Shown: positions 50,496 to 60,692, numbered from the stretch's first letter. The stretch: DNA of 64,000 bases from Flavobacteriales bacterium (GCA_020635725.1 JACJZF010000001.1:62001-126000), one strand, 5' to 3'. Program-made: numbers and translations. Notes: generated by a model not told the origin, from the sequence alone.

Positions 50496-52598
50496 ATGCG
50501 CTGGCTCCTCCTCGCCTTTCTCGTCTTCGCCGCAAGCACGGCGCGCGCCCAGGTCGATACGGTACGTGTGCCGAACAGCACGAATGGCTGGTTCCTCTCG
50601 CCGCATGGCACGATCCGCATCCTGGTGCTCTTCTGCGAGATCGACTACGACAAGAGCCCTGGCCGCGATCCACAGCCCACGGCTGCTGAGCACTGGCCGA
50701 AGGGACAGCTGCCCCGCTGGAAGGACGAGCTCTTCGACCCTCAGCCCGCCGCGGCCTACCTCGGTCAGATCACGCGCTACTACCACGACATGTCGCTAGG
50801 CCGCTACACCGTGCTCGGCGATTACATCGATACGATCCTGACGTTGCGTGAAAGCGAGTACCCGACCGTGGGCAATGCGCACGGCATCGGTGCGCTCGCG
50901 GTGAAGGAGGCCAACAAGATGGGCGCGCTGAAGACCCATCACCGACTCTCCGTCGCTGACTTCGATCTCTGGCGCCGTGGTGGTCAGCAAGGCATGCCCA
51001 AGCAATCGGGCCCGGACGACCCGCACAGCTACGACCACGTGATGGTGATCGCACGCAACAGCGGTCTCACGCACAACCAGGGCAGCGTGGACCCCGGCAG
51101 CCCGGGCAAGCTCTTCGGCTACGAGAGCGATTCGCAGAGCCGCTTCGGGGGCATGTACGCGATGCCGTACGAGATCCTGCAGCACGAATACAACCATATG
51201 CTCTTCGGAGGGAACAACTTCCATGTGGGTGGTGGCAATGCCGCGCAATTCACCAGCTACTTCCCCTTCCTGCAAGGCGGCTGGAGCATGATGGGCGGCA
51301 GCAACAGCGCACTCCTCACCGGCAACGCCTGGGACCGCGACCGGCTCGGCTGGCGGCCGGCTGATGCACAGTTCCGCATTCAGGCGCACGACCTGCGAGG
51401 CAGCGCGGTGATGGGCGACCTCGATCCATACAACGGCGACACAGGCATCTATGTGCTGCGCGACTTCATGACGACCGGCGATGCCATCCGTATCCGGCTG
51501 CCTTTCATCCCCGAGAACGAGTACCAGCAATGGATCTGGCTCGAGAACCACCAGGGCTATCAGCGCAACGGCATCCTGAGCGACCGGTTCCACTATGAGC
51601 TGGAGATGTCTTGCGTGAGCGGTATCGTGCCGGGCATCCACGCCTACGTGCAAGTGGACCGCGACAACCGTTACGGGACCGCGCAAGAGGTGTATGGCCA
51701 GCATTCCGACTACCTGCGGGCGTTACCCGCTGGCGGTGCGTTCGACCAGACGGAGCGCGCCGGAGAGGAAACCTTCGAGTGCCTTTGGCCGGGGCCTACG
51801 ACTCCGTTCGATGTGGGCCGCCGATCAGCCAATCCGCTCACGGGCAACCAGGATCTCGAGCTGCCCTTGCGCCCCGCCGAGGACGGCAAGCTGGCGCGCA
51901 GCAGGCATCGCGTGCCGCGCATCGAATACCGCGACGGCCAGAAGGTGGACAAGGGGCAGTTCTACGGGCATGCTCGACAGGTGTACACGATCGAAGGCAA
52001 TCGCACGCTCGGCATGTGCACCAATCCGAGCACCGCCAGCATGCTCACGATCCTCAATCAGGGCAGCGCGAGCGTGAATCGCCATGGCCCTCCGGATAAC
52101 CGGACCATCCACCTCAACGGCATCGGAATCGAACTGATCGAGCAACGGTCCAACGGTAGTCTGGTGATCCGAATCACCAATGATGATCGTCGCTTGGTCG
52201 GGCAGGTGCGCTGGTGCGGCGACAGCATCGTGCTGCACCCTTCGCCGTACCATGATCACGATGCATTAGTCCTGGAGCAAGGCGCGCACCTGATCATGGA
52301 TCGATCCGGCACGCCTACCCGATTGACCCCCGCGCCTGACAGTGGCTTCAGCGGTCCGACCCGGCTCGTACTGGCTGCGGGAGCCGTTGTGAGAGCCGAG
52401 GGGAAGAGCACCTTGGAGCTGTTGGAGCGGAGTGAACTGCACCTGATGCCGGGTTCGAAACTCCTCATGGACCGGAAAGCCAAGCTGCTGATCGGAGGCC
52501 ACGCGCGCGTGCTGGTTCACGGGCAAGCAGAGCTGCAAGGCAAGGCGAAGACCCTGCGGAAGCTCCGCCGCAAGGGCCGTATCGCCGACGTTCAGTAA
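50496..52598 (+). CDS. Secreted zincin-like (putative metallopeptidase) protein
   Basis: 700 aa with signal peptide (LLLAFLVFAASTARAQ). The core has HEYNHMLFG (HExxH zinc-binding motif, near residue 232) preceded by PYEIL and followed by NNFHVGGGN, with YYHDMSLGRY upstream, reminiscent of M6/immune-inhibitor-like or gametolysin-type zincins; the exact family is not certain. The C-terminal 200 residues are beta-rich (ALVLEQGAHLIMD, LELLERSELHLMPGS) and end in a basic tail. No T9SS sorting domain is seen, so its secretion route is unclear. Its 3' end overlaps the convergent purF by 7 bases. Confidence 0.75.
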   Translation: MRWLLLAFLVFAASTARAQVDTVRVPNSTNGWFLSPHGTIRILVLFCEIDYDKSPGRDPQPTAAEHWPKGQLPRWKDELFDPQPAAAYLGQITRYYHDMSLGRYTVLGDYIDTILTLRESEYPTVGNAHGIGALAVKEANKMGALKTHHRLSVADFDLWRRGGQQGMPKQSGPDDPHSYDHVMVIARNSGLTHNQGSVDPGSPGKLFGYESDSQSRFGGMYAMPYEILQHEYNHMLFGGNNFHVGGGNAAQFTSYFPFLQGGWSMMGGSNSALLTGNAWDRDRLGWRPADAQFRIQAHDLRGSAVMGDLDPYNGDTGIYVLRDFMTTGDAIRIRLPFIPENEYQQWIWLENHQGYQRNGILSDRFHYELEMSCVSGIVPGIHAYVQVDRDNRYGTAQEVYGQHSDYLRALPAGGAFDQTERAGEETFECLWPGPTTPFDVGRRSANPLTGNQDLELPLRPAEDGKLARSRHRVPRIEYRDGQKVDKGQFYGHARQVYTIEGNRTLGMCTNPSTASMLTILNQGSASVNRHGPPDNRTIHLNGIGIELIEQRSNGSLVIRITNDDRRLVGQVRWCGDSIVLHPSPYHDHDALVLEQGAHLIMDRSGTPTRLTPAPDSGFSGPTRLVLAAGAVVRAEGKSTLELLERSELHLMPGSKLLMDRKAKLLIGGHARVLVHGQAELQGKAKTLRKLRRKGRIADVQ

Positions 52599-54493
52599 GC
52601 CCGCACGTTCTTGCCTTCCATGTAATTGATGAAGGCGCGGTTGACCACGCGGTTGCCGCCCGGGGTCGGGTAGTCGCCGGTGAAGTACCAATCGCCGGAA
52701 TGGCCGGGGCACGCGGCGTGGAGGCCTTCGATGCTCTGGAACACGATGCGCACCTCGGCGTTGATGTCCGGCGGCGTGAGCAGTTCGGCCACCTTGTCGC
52801 TCAGCTGCTCGGCGGTGAACGGCTTGTAAATCGCCTTCACCACGTTCTCCTGTTCGGTGAACGGACGGCCGACCATGGCCAATGCCTGATCGTAAACGTC
52901 ATCGATGAGGTTCTCCTGCTTCGTCTCTTTCAGCAAGGCGATGGCCGCACGGAAGGCCACGAGGTCACCGAGCTTCGCCATGTCGATGCCGTAGCAATCG
53001 GGATAGCGGATCTGGGGGGCGCTGCTCACCACCACGATGCGCTTCGGGCCGAGGCGGTCGAGCATGGTGAGGATGCTTTGGCGCAAGGTGGTGCCGCGCA
53101 CGATGCTGTCGTCGATCACCACGAGGCTGTCCTCGCCGCGCCGCACCGTGCCGTAAGTGATGTCGTACACGTGCGCCACCATATCGTCACGCGCATCGTC
53201 GGCGGTGATGAAGGTGCGCAGCTTCGCATCCTTGATCGCCACCTTCTCGAGCCGTGGGCGCATGGCCAGGATGGCGTGCAGCCGAGCGGGATCTGGCGAC
53301 GGGCCGAGTTCGAGGATACGCTTCTCCTTCACGGCGTTCAAGCGATCCTCCATCTCCTTCATCATGCCGTAGCAGGCCACCTCGGCGGTGTTGGGGATGA
53401 AGCTGAACACGGTATTCTCCAGGTCGTGGTCGATCGCCACGAGAATCGCCGGACATACCGAGCGGCCCAGCGCGAGCCGTTCCTGATACACGTCGCGATC
53501 ACTGCCGCGGCTGAAGTAGATGCGCTCGAAGCTGCAGGCGCGCTTCTCCAACGGCTCGCGCACGAGCTGTTCGCTGTAGGAGCCATCCTTGCGGATGATG
53601 AGGGCGTGGCCGGGGGTGAGCTCCTGCACCTGCTCGGTGCGCAGGTTGAAGGCGGTCTGGATCGCGGGTCGCTCGCTGGCCACCACCACCACTTCATCGT
53701 CGGCGTACCAGTAAGCAGGCCTAATACCGGAAGGATCGCGCAGCACGAACGCGTCGCCATGCCCCATCATGCCCGCTAGGGCGTAGCCGCCGTCGAAGTC
53801 GATGGCGCTGTTCACCAGGATCTGTCGCACATCGAGCTTCTCGGCGATCACCTGAGTGATCTGCTTCTCGGAGTAACCGAGTTGCCGATGGATGGCCGCG
53901 ATGCGCTCGTTCTCCACATCGAGGAAGTGTCCGATCTTCTCGAGCACGGTCATGGTATCGGAGCGCTCCTTGGGGTGCTGTCCAATGGAGACGAGCAGGT
54001 CGAAGAGCTCGTCGACATTGGTCATGTTGAAGTTGCCGGCCACCACCAGGTTGCGCGTCATCCAGTTGTTCAGGCGGCGGCGCGGGTGGCAGTTCTCCAA
54101 GCCTTGGTTGCCGTGGGTGGCGTAGCGCAGATGCCCGAGCAGCACCTCACCCGCGAAAGGCATCAGGTCCTTCAGCCGCTGGGTGTCCGCCGCGGCGGAA
54201 GGGTCCACGGCCAGCGCTTCGGCGTAGCCGCGGTCCACCTTGCCGAAGATTTTCTGGATGGCCTGCTTGTCGGTGCTCCGCTCCCGGTCGATGTAATTGA
54301 GCCCCGGAGCCGGATCGAGCTTGATGGAGGCGATGCCCGCCCCGTCCTGGCCCCGGTTGTGCTGCTTCTCCATGAGGAGGTACAGCCGCTTCAGGCCGTA
54401 CAAGGCCGACCCATAGGTCTCCTGGTAGTGGGCCAGTGGCTTGCGGAGACGGATGAGCGCGATGCCGCACTCGTGCTTGATGGCGTCGCTCAT
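52592..54493 (-). CDS. purF: Amidophosphoribosyltransferase (long Bacteroidota form)
   Basis: 633 aa glutamine PRPP amidotransferase, first step of purine synthesis. N-terminal Ntn glutaminase with the nucleophile Cys9 (IKHECGIALIRL) behind an eight-residue leader, and HNRGQDGAGIASI and GHLRYATHG. The PRTase domain has the PRPP loop VVIDDSIVRGTT. It is longer than the roughly 500-aa E. coli enzyme, as in the second PurF-type protein of Bacteroidota, and lacks the Bacillus-type C-terminal pattern in places, so a divergent paralogue is possible. ATG 54493 is chosen; the frame upstream to 54736 is not protein-like. A TACCTTTG box lies 23 bases upstream. Confidence 0.9.
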   Translation of the reverse strand: MSDAIKHECGIALIRLRKPLAHYQETYGSALYGLKRLYLLMEKQHNRGQDGAGIASIKLDPAPGLNYIDRERSTDKQAIQKIFGKVDRGYAEALAVDPSAAADTQRLKDLMPFAGEVLLGHLRYATHGNQGLENCHPRRRLNNWMTRNLVVAGNFNMTNVDELFDLLVSIGQHPKERSDTMTVLEKIGHFLDVENERIAAIHRQLGYSEKQITQVIAEKLDVRQILVNSAIDFDGGYALAGMMGHGDAFVLRDPSGIRPAYWYADDEVVVVASERPAIQTAFNLRTEQVQELTPGHALIIRKDGSYSEQLVREPLEKRACSFERIYFSRGSDRDVYQERLALGRSVCPAILVAIDHDLENTVFSFIPNTAEVACYGMMKEMEDRLNAVKEKRILELGPSPDPARLHAILAMRPRLEKVAIKDAKLRTFITADDARDDMVAHVYDITYGTVRRGEDSLVVIDDSIVRGTTLRQSILTMLDRLGPKRIVVVSSAPQIRYPDCYGIDMAKLGDLVAFRAAIALLKETKQENLIDDVYDQALAMVGRPFTEQENVVKAIYKPFTAEQLSDKVAELLTPPDINAEVRIVFQSIEGLHAACPGHSGDWYFTGDYPTPGGNRVVNRAFINYMEGKNVRAY

Positions 54494-54516
54494 GGAAGGG
54501 CTGCCCGAAGGCACGG

Positions 54517-54524
54517 CAAAGGTA
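54517..54524 (-). promoter_or_regulatory. -7 box TACCTTTG of purF
   Basis: Exact TAnnTTTG match on the minus strand, 23 bases upstream of ATG 54493. Confidence 0.5.
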
Positions 54525-54632
54525 CCCCATGCCCGCCGTTGCCCGATTCGTCGCAACCCCTTCCCGCTCAAGCAACTTCCCTGCGGCTTAGCCTGTCTTG
54601 TCCGTGTACTTTGGTACTCCGCAGGCTGACCG

Positions 54633-57600
54633 GTGCGCGCGCTCCTCTCCATATTCCTCATCTCGCTGGTCCCCAGCCTCTTCGGGGCGGCTCCGAAAAC
54701 CGCCTTCACCGAGAACCGCGGACAGTGGCCCGACAAGGTGCTTTATCGGGCACTGGTGCCGGGCGGCGCGCTCTTCGTGGAGCGTTCGGCCTTCACGTAT
54801 GTGCTCTACTCCGAAAGCCCGCTGCGGCACCATGGTCACGGCCCTGATGCTGAAGGCCACGCCAGCGATGTGCGCGCCCACGCGTATCGGGTCCAGTTCG
54901 TGGGCGGGCAGGCGCGGGGATCGCTCGGTTCCGCGGCGCAACCGCATTATGAGAACTACTTCCTCGGCAACGATTCCTCGCGATGGGCAGGAGGCTGCGC
55001 GGTCTATGCGGAGGTGACCTTGAAAGAGGTGTGGCCCGGCATCGACATCCACCTCAGCGGACAGGAAGGACTGAAGTACGACATCGTGGCAAAGCCCGGC
55101 GCGGATCCGGGTCTGGTGCGCTTGCGGTATGAAGGGCAGGACGGGCTGCAGTTGCGTGAAGGCAGGCTCCATGTGATGCTTTCGAGCGGCGATGTGGTGG
55201 AAGAGGCTCCCGTGAGCTATGTGGAACCGGATGGAAACGCGGGTGGATCGAAGCGCGGCGTCGCCTCGGCGTATGTGTTGCACGGAAACGAGCTGGGGTT
55301 CGTGCTGTGCGGCGGAAGCCCTGGATCGAATGCCGCGTGCTACAGCGCGGCCGACCGCCTGGTGATCGACCCGGTGCTCACCTTCAGCAGCTACTCGGGA
55401 AGCACGGCGGACAACTTCGGTTTCACGGCCACCTACGATTCCGGAGGTCATCTCTACGGCGGTGGCATCGTCTTCGGCATCGGCTACCCGACCACGCTCG
55501 GTGTGCAGCAAGGCTCCTTCGCCGGTTCGGTGATCGATATCGGCATCTCCAAATTCAGTCCCGATGGCTCCGCCCTGATCTGGAGCACCTACCTCGGCGG
55601 ACTGCAGGGCAACGAGACGCCGCACAGCATGGTGGTGAACAGCGCCGATGAGCTCTACGTCATGGGCGCTACCGGTTCATCTGATTTCCCCACCACGCCG
55701 GGCGCCTTCGACCAGAACTTCGGCTTCGGCCCGCAGATCGAATTCGCTGTTTGGGAGGGGTATGTGCACGCCTTCGGCTCGGACATCGTGGTCACGCACT
55801 TCAACGCCACGGCCACCGCGCTGGTGGGCAGCACCTTCATCGGCGGCTCGGAGGCCGATGGGCTCAACCTCTCCACCTCGTTGGAGTACAACTACGGCGA
55901 TCCGTTCCGCGGGGAGATCATCGTTGATGCCGCCGACCGACCGGTGATCGTGACCAGCACCTACAGCAATGACATGCCGGTCTCTCCCGGCGCGCCGCAG
56001 CCGGGTATCGGTGGGGCACAGGATGCGTATGCCTGCATGTTGAATCCCACGCTGAGCAATCTGCTCTGGGGCACGTATTTCGGCGGAAGCCAAGATGATT
56101 CCGGCTACGGCGTTCAGCAAAGCGGCGATGGCACGCTCTACATCACCGGAGGCACCGTGAGCACCAACCTGCCGATGGCCGGCACGCCCTACCGCCCCAC
56201 CAACGCCGGTGGCATCGATGGCTATGTGGCGCGCTATGCCGCTGGTGGCGCGCTGCTGAACACCACCTACTTGGGCACGTCCGCATACGACCAGAGCTAT
56301 TTCGTGCAGATGGACACGCAGGATGACGTGTACGTGGTGGGCCAGACCCATGGCTCGTATCCGGTATCCAGCGGCGTGTACGCGAATCCGAGCGGATCGC
56401 AGTTCATCCAGAAGCTCAACCCCAGCCTGTCGGCCTCGCTCTGGAGCACGCGTATCGGCACCACGGGCAACGAGGACATCGCGCCGAGCGCTTTCCTCGT
56501 GAGCAACTGCGGCCAGATCTATTTCAGCGGCTGGGGCGGCAATACGAACAACTTCGGCCAGCCGAACACCAGCAGCACGGCGGGTCTGCCGGTGAGCGCC
56601 GATGCCTATCAGCCCACCACCGACGGCAGCGACTTCTACCTGATGGTGCTAGAGCCCGATGCCGCGGCGCTCGCCTTCGCCACCTTCTTCGGCGGCAACT
56701 CCGCGGAGCACGTCGATGGCGGAACGAGCCGATTCGACAAGAACGGTGTGGTGTACCAAGCCGTTTGCGCGGGCTGCTCGCAACAGGGCTTCCCCACCAC
56801 CCCCGGGGCGTGGAGCGAGACCAACAACAGCACCAACTGCAACCTCGGCGTCTTCAAGTTCGACCTGCTGCCCTCAATCGCTTCCATCGCCGTGCAGGGC
56901 CCGGATAGCATCTGCGTCGGTGAGCCCGCGGTCTTCGTCAACAACAGCTCGGGCGGCACGGATTACGCCTGGGATTTCGGCGACAATACCGGCTCCACGC
57001 AGTTCGCGCCGTCGCATGCTTATACATCAGCCGGCGACTACACCGTTACGCTGATCCTTTCCGACAACAGCGGTTGCGCGCTGTCCGATACCACGCAGCT
57101 GGTGGTCACGGTGCGCGAGCCCCCGGTGGCTCAGGCCGACCCTGTTGTGCCCTTCTGCCCGGGCGGACAGGCGCAATTGCAGGCCAGCGGGGGTGATGCG
57201 TACCTGTGGAGCCCGCCTACCGGACTGAGCTCCATCAGCATATCGAATCCGATTGCCACGCCGCCACAAGCCATGACCTACCAAGTGGCCGTGTTCAACG
57301 CGTGCGGATCGGATACCACGGAGGTCACGATCGCCTTCCTCTCACCCGACGCGGCCGCCGGACCGGATACGGCCACCTGCCTGGGCAGCGCGGTGCAGCT
57401 GAGCGCCACGGGAGGCGTAACCTACGCTTGGGCCCCGGCTGCCACGCTCGACGACCCGAGCAGCGCGGCGCCGAACGCTTCGCCAGCGGCCACCATCGTG
57501 TATCATGTCACCATTCAAACGGCTGCCGGGTGCACGGTGGAGGACTCACTGGAGGTATCGGTGGTGACAGACCTGCCCGAGGCGGTGCTCGCGGATACCG

Positions 57601-58517
57601 CGATCTGCTTGGGAGCCACCGTGCTGCTCACCGCAGCGCAGGCCGACCTCTACGCATGGCATCCGGCGAATGGGATCGCCATTCTCGATCAGGGTACAGC
57701 ATCGGTCAGTCCCACGCTTCCCACGTTGTATGTCGTGGAGCTCAACAACCCCTGCGGCACCACGTTCGACAGCGCCTTCGTGGATGTGCATGAGGTGATC
57801 GCTTCGGCTTGGCCCGATACGGTGATCTGCCCGGGCACCTCCGTGCAACTGCACGCTTCTGGTGGCAGCCACTATCAATGGTCGCCGACTGCGGGCCTAT
57901 CGAGCGATACCATCGCTGATCCGCTTGCGGCACCTGGCGCGAACACGGTCTATACCGTGCTGGTGTCCGATCCGATCGGCTGCTCCGATGACGCCACGGC
58001 CGAGGTAACGCTTCATCCGCTACCCGTGATCGCTGCCGGCCCGGACCTCGTGGTGGAGTATGGCGACGTGGTGCAGCTCAACGCCACCGGGGAAGGCATC
58101 TGGTCATGGGCTCCGCTCGACAACCCGGCCGACAGTGCCAATGCCGCACCCCTCGTGCAGCCGGAAGAGAGCACCTCTTACACGGTTACCACCACCAGCG
58201 AGTTGGGGTGCAAGAACACCGATGTGCTGGTGGTGATCGTAGCCGGTAGCCTCTATCTGCCCAACACCTTCACCCCGAACGGCGATTCATACAACGACAC
58301 CTTCGGCGCGTGGGGCAAGGAGATCGGCCAGTTCGAGCTGCTGGTCTTCAACCGTTGGGGCGAGTTGATCTGGTCCACCGATCAACTGACTGGCCGATGG
58401 GATGGAACGTACCAGGGCGTGGCCTCGCCGATCGACACCTACGTGTGGCGTGTAACGGCAACCGAACTGAGCGGGCGGCATCATGAGGCCGTGGGGCATG
58501 TGAACCTGGTGCGCTGA
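54633..58517 (+). CDS. Large SBBP/PKD secreted protein with CHU_C (T9SS type B) C-terminus
   Basis: 1294 aa starting at GTG 54633; no ATG precedes the signal peptide (ALLSIFLISLVPSLFG). Order: DUF7948-type N-terminal domain (FTENRGQWPDKVLYRAL, VWPGIDIHLSGQEGLKYDI), SBBP repeats (FPTTPGAFDQNFG, WGTYFGGSQDDSGYG, FGGNSAEHVDGG), a PKD domain (DYAWDFGDNTGST, YTVTLILSDNSGC), and about five Ig/SprB-like repeats with the pattern CPGGQAQLQASGGDAYLWSP. The C-terminus (YLPNTFTPNGDSYNDTF, FNRWGELIWST, WDGTYQGV, YVWRVTA) is the gliding-motility-associated type B sorting domain. A surface or released adhesin-like protein is likely. Confidence 0.9.
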   Translation: MRALLSIFLISLVPSLFGAAPKTAFTENRGQWPDKVLYRALVPGGALFVERSAFTYVLYSESPLRHHGHGPDAEGHASDVRAHAYRVQFVGGQARGSLGSAAQPHYENYFLGNDSSRWAGGCAVYAEVTLKEVWPGIDIHLSGQEGLKYDIVAKPGADPGLVRLRYEGQDGLQLREGRLHVMLSSGDVVEEAPVSYVEPDGNAGGSKRGVASAYVLHGNELGFVLCGGSPGSNAACYSAADRLVIDPVLTFSSYSGSTADNFGFTATYDSGGHLYGGGIVFGIGYPTTLGVQQGSFAGSVIDIGISKFSPDGSALIWSTYLGGLQGNETPHSMVVNSADELYVMGATGSSDFPTTPGAFDQNFGFGPQIEFAVWEGYVHAFGSDIVVTHFNATATALVGSTFIGGSEADGLNLSTSLEYNYGDPFRGEIIVDAADRPVIVTSTYSNDMPVSPGAPQPGIGGAQDAYACMLNPTLSNLLWGTYFGGSQDDSGYGVQQSGDGTLYITGGTVSTNLPMAGTPYRPTNAGGIDGYVARYAAGGALLNTTYLGTSAYDQSYFVQMDTQDDVYVVGQTHGSYPVSSGVYANPSGSQFIQKLNPSLSASLWSTRIGTTGNEDIAPSAFLVSNCGQIYFSGWGGNTNNFGQPNTSSTAGLPVSADAYQPTTDGSDFYLMVLEPDAAALAFATFFGGNSAEHVDGGTSRFDKNGVVYQAVCAGCSQQGFPTTPGAWSETNNSTNCNLGVFKFDLLPSIASIAVQGPDSICVGEPAVFVNNSSGGTDYAWDFGDNTGSTQFAPSHAYTSAGDYTVTLILSDNSGCALSDTTQLVVTVREPPVAQADPVVPFCPGGQAQLQASGGDAYLWSPPTGLSSISISNPIATPPQAMTYQVAVFNACGSDTTEVTIAFLSPDAAAGPDTATCLGSAVQLSATGGVTYAWAPAATLDDPSSAAPNASPAATIVYHVTIQTAAGCTVEDSLEVSVVTDLPEAVLADTAICLGATVLLTAAQADLYAWHPANGIAILDQGTASVSPTLPTLYVVELNNPCGTTFDSAFVDVHEVIASAWPDTVICPGTSVQLHASGGSHYQWSPTAGLSSDTIADPLAAPGANTVYTVLVSDPIGCSDDATAEVTLHPLPVIAAGPDLVVEYGDVVQLNATGEGIWSWAPLDNPADSANAAPLVQPEESTSYTVTTTSELGCKNTDVLVVIVAGSLYLPNTFTPNGDSYNDTFGAWGKEIGQFELLVFNRWGELIWSTDQLTGRWDGTYQGVASPIDTYVWRVTATELSGRHHEAVGHVNLVR

Positions 58518-58522
58518 CCGCA

Positions 58523-59536
58523 TCACCGGAAGCGACCGCGCTCCAGCGCCAACCACTCGAGCGCCGCGCCGCTGAGCACCATCTCCTTGCGCGCCGCATC
58601 CCACGGCATGCCTTTGACCAGCTCGCCGGGTACCAGCTCGCCCAAGGGGAAGGGATAATCGGTGCCCATGGCCACACGTGGCGCGCCGAACATGTCCACC
58701 ACCAGCTGCAGCATGGCGGGATCATGCACGAGCGCATCGATCCAGAAGCGGCCCAGGTATTCGCGCGGATTCACGTTGTTATCCACCGCGCAGAGGTCAG
58801 GTCGCACCAGGAAGCCATGCTCGATGCGACCCAAGGTGGCCGGGAACGAACCGCCGCCGTGCGCGAAGGCCACGCGCAGCCGCGGCAGCTTCTCGAAGAG
58901 CCCGCTGAAGATCATGCTCACGATGGCCGTGGTGGTCTCCACGGGCATGCCTACCAGCCAGGGCATCCAATACTTGTCCATGCGCTCGGCGCCCATCATG
59001 TCCCAAGGATGCACGAACACCGCCATGTCCAGTTCCTGGCAGGCCTCGAAGACCTCGCAGAGCCGTGGCTCTCCGAGGTTGAGGCCGTTGATGTGGGTGC
59101 CGATCTGGATGCCTGCGAGCCCGATGCGCTTGCACCGCTCCAATTCCTGAATGGCGAGCTCCGGCTCCTGCATGGGCACAGTGCCGAGCCCTACGAAGCG
59201 CTTGGGCCATTTCGCCACGATGCCCGCGATGTGGTCGTTGAGGAACTTCGAGAGGTCCAGGGTGTCCTGCGCCTTCGCCCAATAGCTGAACATCACGGGC
59301 ACCGTGCTCAGCACCTGCACATGCACCTGCTGCGCATCGCATTCGCCCAGGCGCACCTGCGGGTCCCAGCAATTGGCCTGCACCTCGCGGAAGAACTTGT
59401 CGTCCATCATCATCCGCGCGCAGCCCGGCTTGTGATGGTCGAGGTGGATGAAGCCTCGGTAGCCGTAACGGGCTCCGAAATCCGGGATGTCCTCCGGCAG
59501 GATGTGGGTATGGATGTCGATGGAGAAGAGCTCCAT
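58523..59536 (-). CDS. nbaD: 2-amino-3-carboxymuconate-6-semialdehyde decarboxylase (ACMSD-like amidohydrolase)
   Basis: 337 aa metal-dependent decarboxylase of the kynurenine pathway. The zinc ligands match the ACMSD pattern: His9 and His11 in [12 protein letters not shown], His in [10 protein letters not shown], and Asp in [10 protein letters not shown]; the catalytic His lies in [11 protein letters not shown]. It acts on the unstable ring-cleavage product of the neighbouring 3-hydroxyanthranilate dioxygenase, steering it away from quinolinate and NAD synthesis toward 2-aminomuconate. Its ATG shares one base with the upstream stop (TGATG), so translation is coupled. A 48-base longer frame is rejected. 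Confidence 0.93.
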   Translation of the reverse strand: MELFSIDIHTHILPEDIPDFGARYGYRGFIHLDHHKPGCARMMMDDKFFREVQANCWDPQVRLGECDAQQVHVQVLSTVPVMFSYWAKAQDTLDLSKFLNDHIAGIVAKWPKRFVGLGTVPMQEPELAIQELERCKRIGLAGIQIGTHINGLNLGEPRLCEVFEACQELDMAVFVHPWDMMGAERMDKYWMPWLVGMPVETTTAIVSMIFSGLFEKLPRLRVAFAHGGGSFPATLGRIEHGFLVRPDLCAVDNNVNPREYLGRFWIDALVHDPAMLQLVVDMFGAPRVAMGTDYPFPLGELVPGELVKGMPWDAARKEMVLSGAALEWLALERGRFR

Positions 59537-60066
59537 CACACGAACCGCGGGTCGGTCTCCATCACGTGGCCGCAGCGCTTGCACGTGCGGTAGTCCTCAT
59601 TGCCGTAGAACTCGCGGAACCGCGGGATGAAATCCTTCTCGATATCATGCAGCACGAATCGGTACTCGTGCAGAAGGTTGTTGCACTGCTCGCAATACCA
59701 CTGTAGACCGTCCTGGAGCTCGCGGTCATCGCGCTTCACCTCGATCACCAGGCCCACGGTATTCGGACCGCGGCGGGGCTGATGCGGCATGTTGGCCGGG
59801 AGCAGGAACATCTCTCCCTGCTTGATCGGTATGGTCACGGCCTTGCCGTCCTCCTGAATGCCCACTTCGATATCGCCCTCCAGCTGATAGAAGAGCTCCT
59901 CGGTCTCATTGAAGTGGTAGTCCTTGCGGGCATTGGGCCCGCCGACGATCATTACGATGTAATCACCGGCATCGGCATAGAGGTTCTTGTTGCCGACAGG
60001 GGGCTTCAGCAGGTCGCGGTTGTCCGCGATCCATTGCTGCAGGTTGAAGGGTCTGCGGACGGCCAT
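59536..60066 (-). CDS. nbaC: 3-hydroxyanthranilate 3,4-dioxygenase
   Basis: 176 aa cupin dioxygenase. The catalytic iron ligands fall at His51 and Glu57 ([11 protein letters not shown]) and His95 ([10 protein letters not shown]). The bacterial-type second, rubredoxin-like iron site is Cys125, Cys128, Cys162 and Cys165 (WYCEQC and CKRCGH). These positions coincide with those of the Cupriavidus/Ralstonia enzyme. It converts 3-hydroxyanthranilate to ACMS, the substrate of the coupled downstream enzyme. Other kynurenine genes (tryptophan dioxygenase, kynureninase) are not in the window. Confidence 0.96.
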   Translation of the reverse strand: MAVRRPFNLQQWIADNRDLLKPPVGNKNLYADAGDYIVMIVGGPNARKDYHFNETEELFYQLEGDIEVGIQEDGKAVTIPIKQGEMFLLPANMPHQPRRGPNTVGLVIEVKRDDRELQDGLQWYCEQCNNLLHEYRFVLHDIEKDFIPRFREFYGNEDYRTCKRCGHVMETDPRFV

Positions 60067-60082
60067 GGCGCTCGAATTGTGG

Positions 60083-60090
60083 CTAAGGTA
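60083..60090 (-). promoter_or_regulatory. -7 box TACCTTAG of the nbaC-nbaD pair
   Basis: One mismatch to TAnnTTTG, 16 bases upstream of ATG 60066. Confidence 0.35.
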
Positions 60091-60138
60091 GGACGGCGCG
60101 ATCCGACCGCGCGCGCTGCCCGGAGGCGCCTTGTCCTG

Positions 60139-60648
60139 TCAGTCCTTCACGGACCGACCGGCCTGCAGCAGGGCCGCGCCGTTGGTGCGCATCATGTCGG
60201 CGGTGTACTGCTGGTCCTGCACGAAAGCTCCCTGCTGGCGGCTCCACTTCACCAAGGCGAAGGGGAAGTCGAGCATATCCGTGTTCGCTCCATCGTACTT
60301 CGACGCTGGCAGCATGCTCATCTCCATATCGAGCGGGGCCAGCTCCATGATCTCAGCAGGGATCTTGGCGCGCGTATCCACCAGCACGCGCTTGGGTAGG
60401 AAGCCTTCCTTCTGGAAGACGATGGCGAATTCCTTGCCCATGCCCAGCCCAAGGCTGAAGCGACCGCCCTTGTCCGTGAGCTGCGTGCCCACGATATCGT
60501 TCCCATCGTACACCACCACTTCGCAGCCAGGGAGCTTCTTGTCGCCATCGGAGATCCGACCGCTCACTTCCAGTACGAGTGGTTCGGGTACTTGCGCGGA
60601 TAGCGTGGCGGCCATGGCGAAAGCGACCAGGGAGAGTGGGTGCTTCAT
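60139..60648 (-). CDS. Exported carboxypeptidase-regulatory-like protein
   Basis: 169 aa with signal peptide (LSLVAFAMAATLSAQ). Residues 25-100 follow a carboxypeptidase D regulatory-like beta-sandwich: VSGRISDGDKKLPGCEVVVYD, TDKGGRFSLGLGMGKEFAIVF and GFLPKRVLVDTRA. The C-terminal 70 residues are mixed and end in LLQAGRSVKD without a T9SS motif. Such proteins are common in the Bacteroidota periplasm and are often linked to the outer membrane; role unknown. Confidence 0.75.
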   Translation of the reverse strand: MKHPLSLVAFAMAATLSAQVPEPLVLEVSGRISDGDKKLPGCEVVVYDGNDIVGTQLTDKGGRFSLGLGMGKEFAIVFQKEGFLPKRVLVDTRAKIPAEIMELAPLDMEMSMLPASKYDGANTDMLDFPFALVKWSRQQGAFVQDQQYTADMMRTNGAALLQAGRSVKD

Positions 60649-60692
60649 ACGCCCTGTAACGCCATCGCACGGCGTGGGTTACATCGCAAAAG

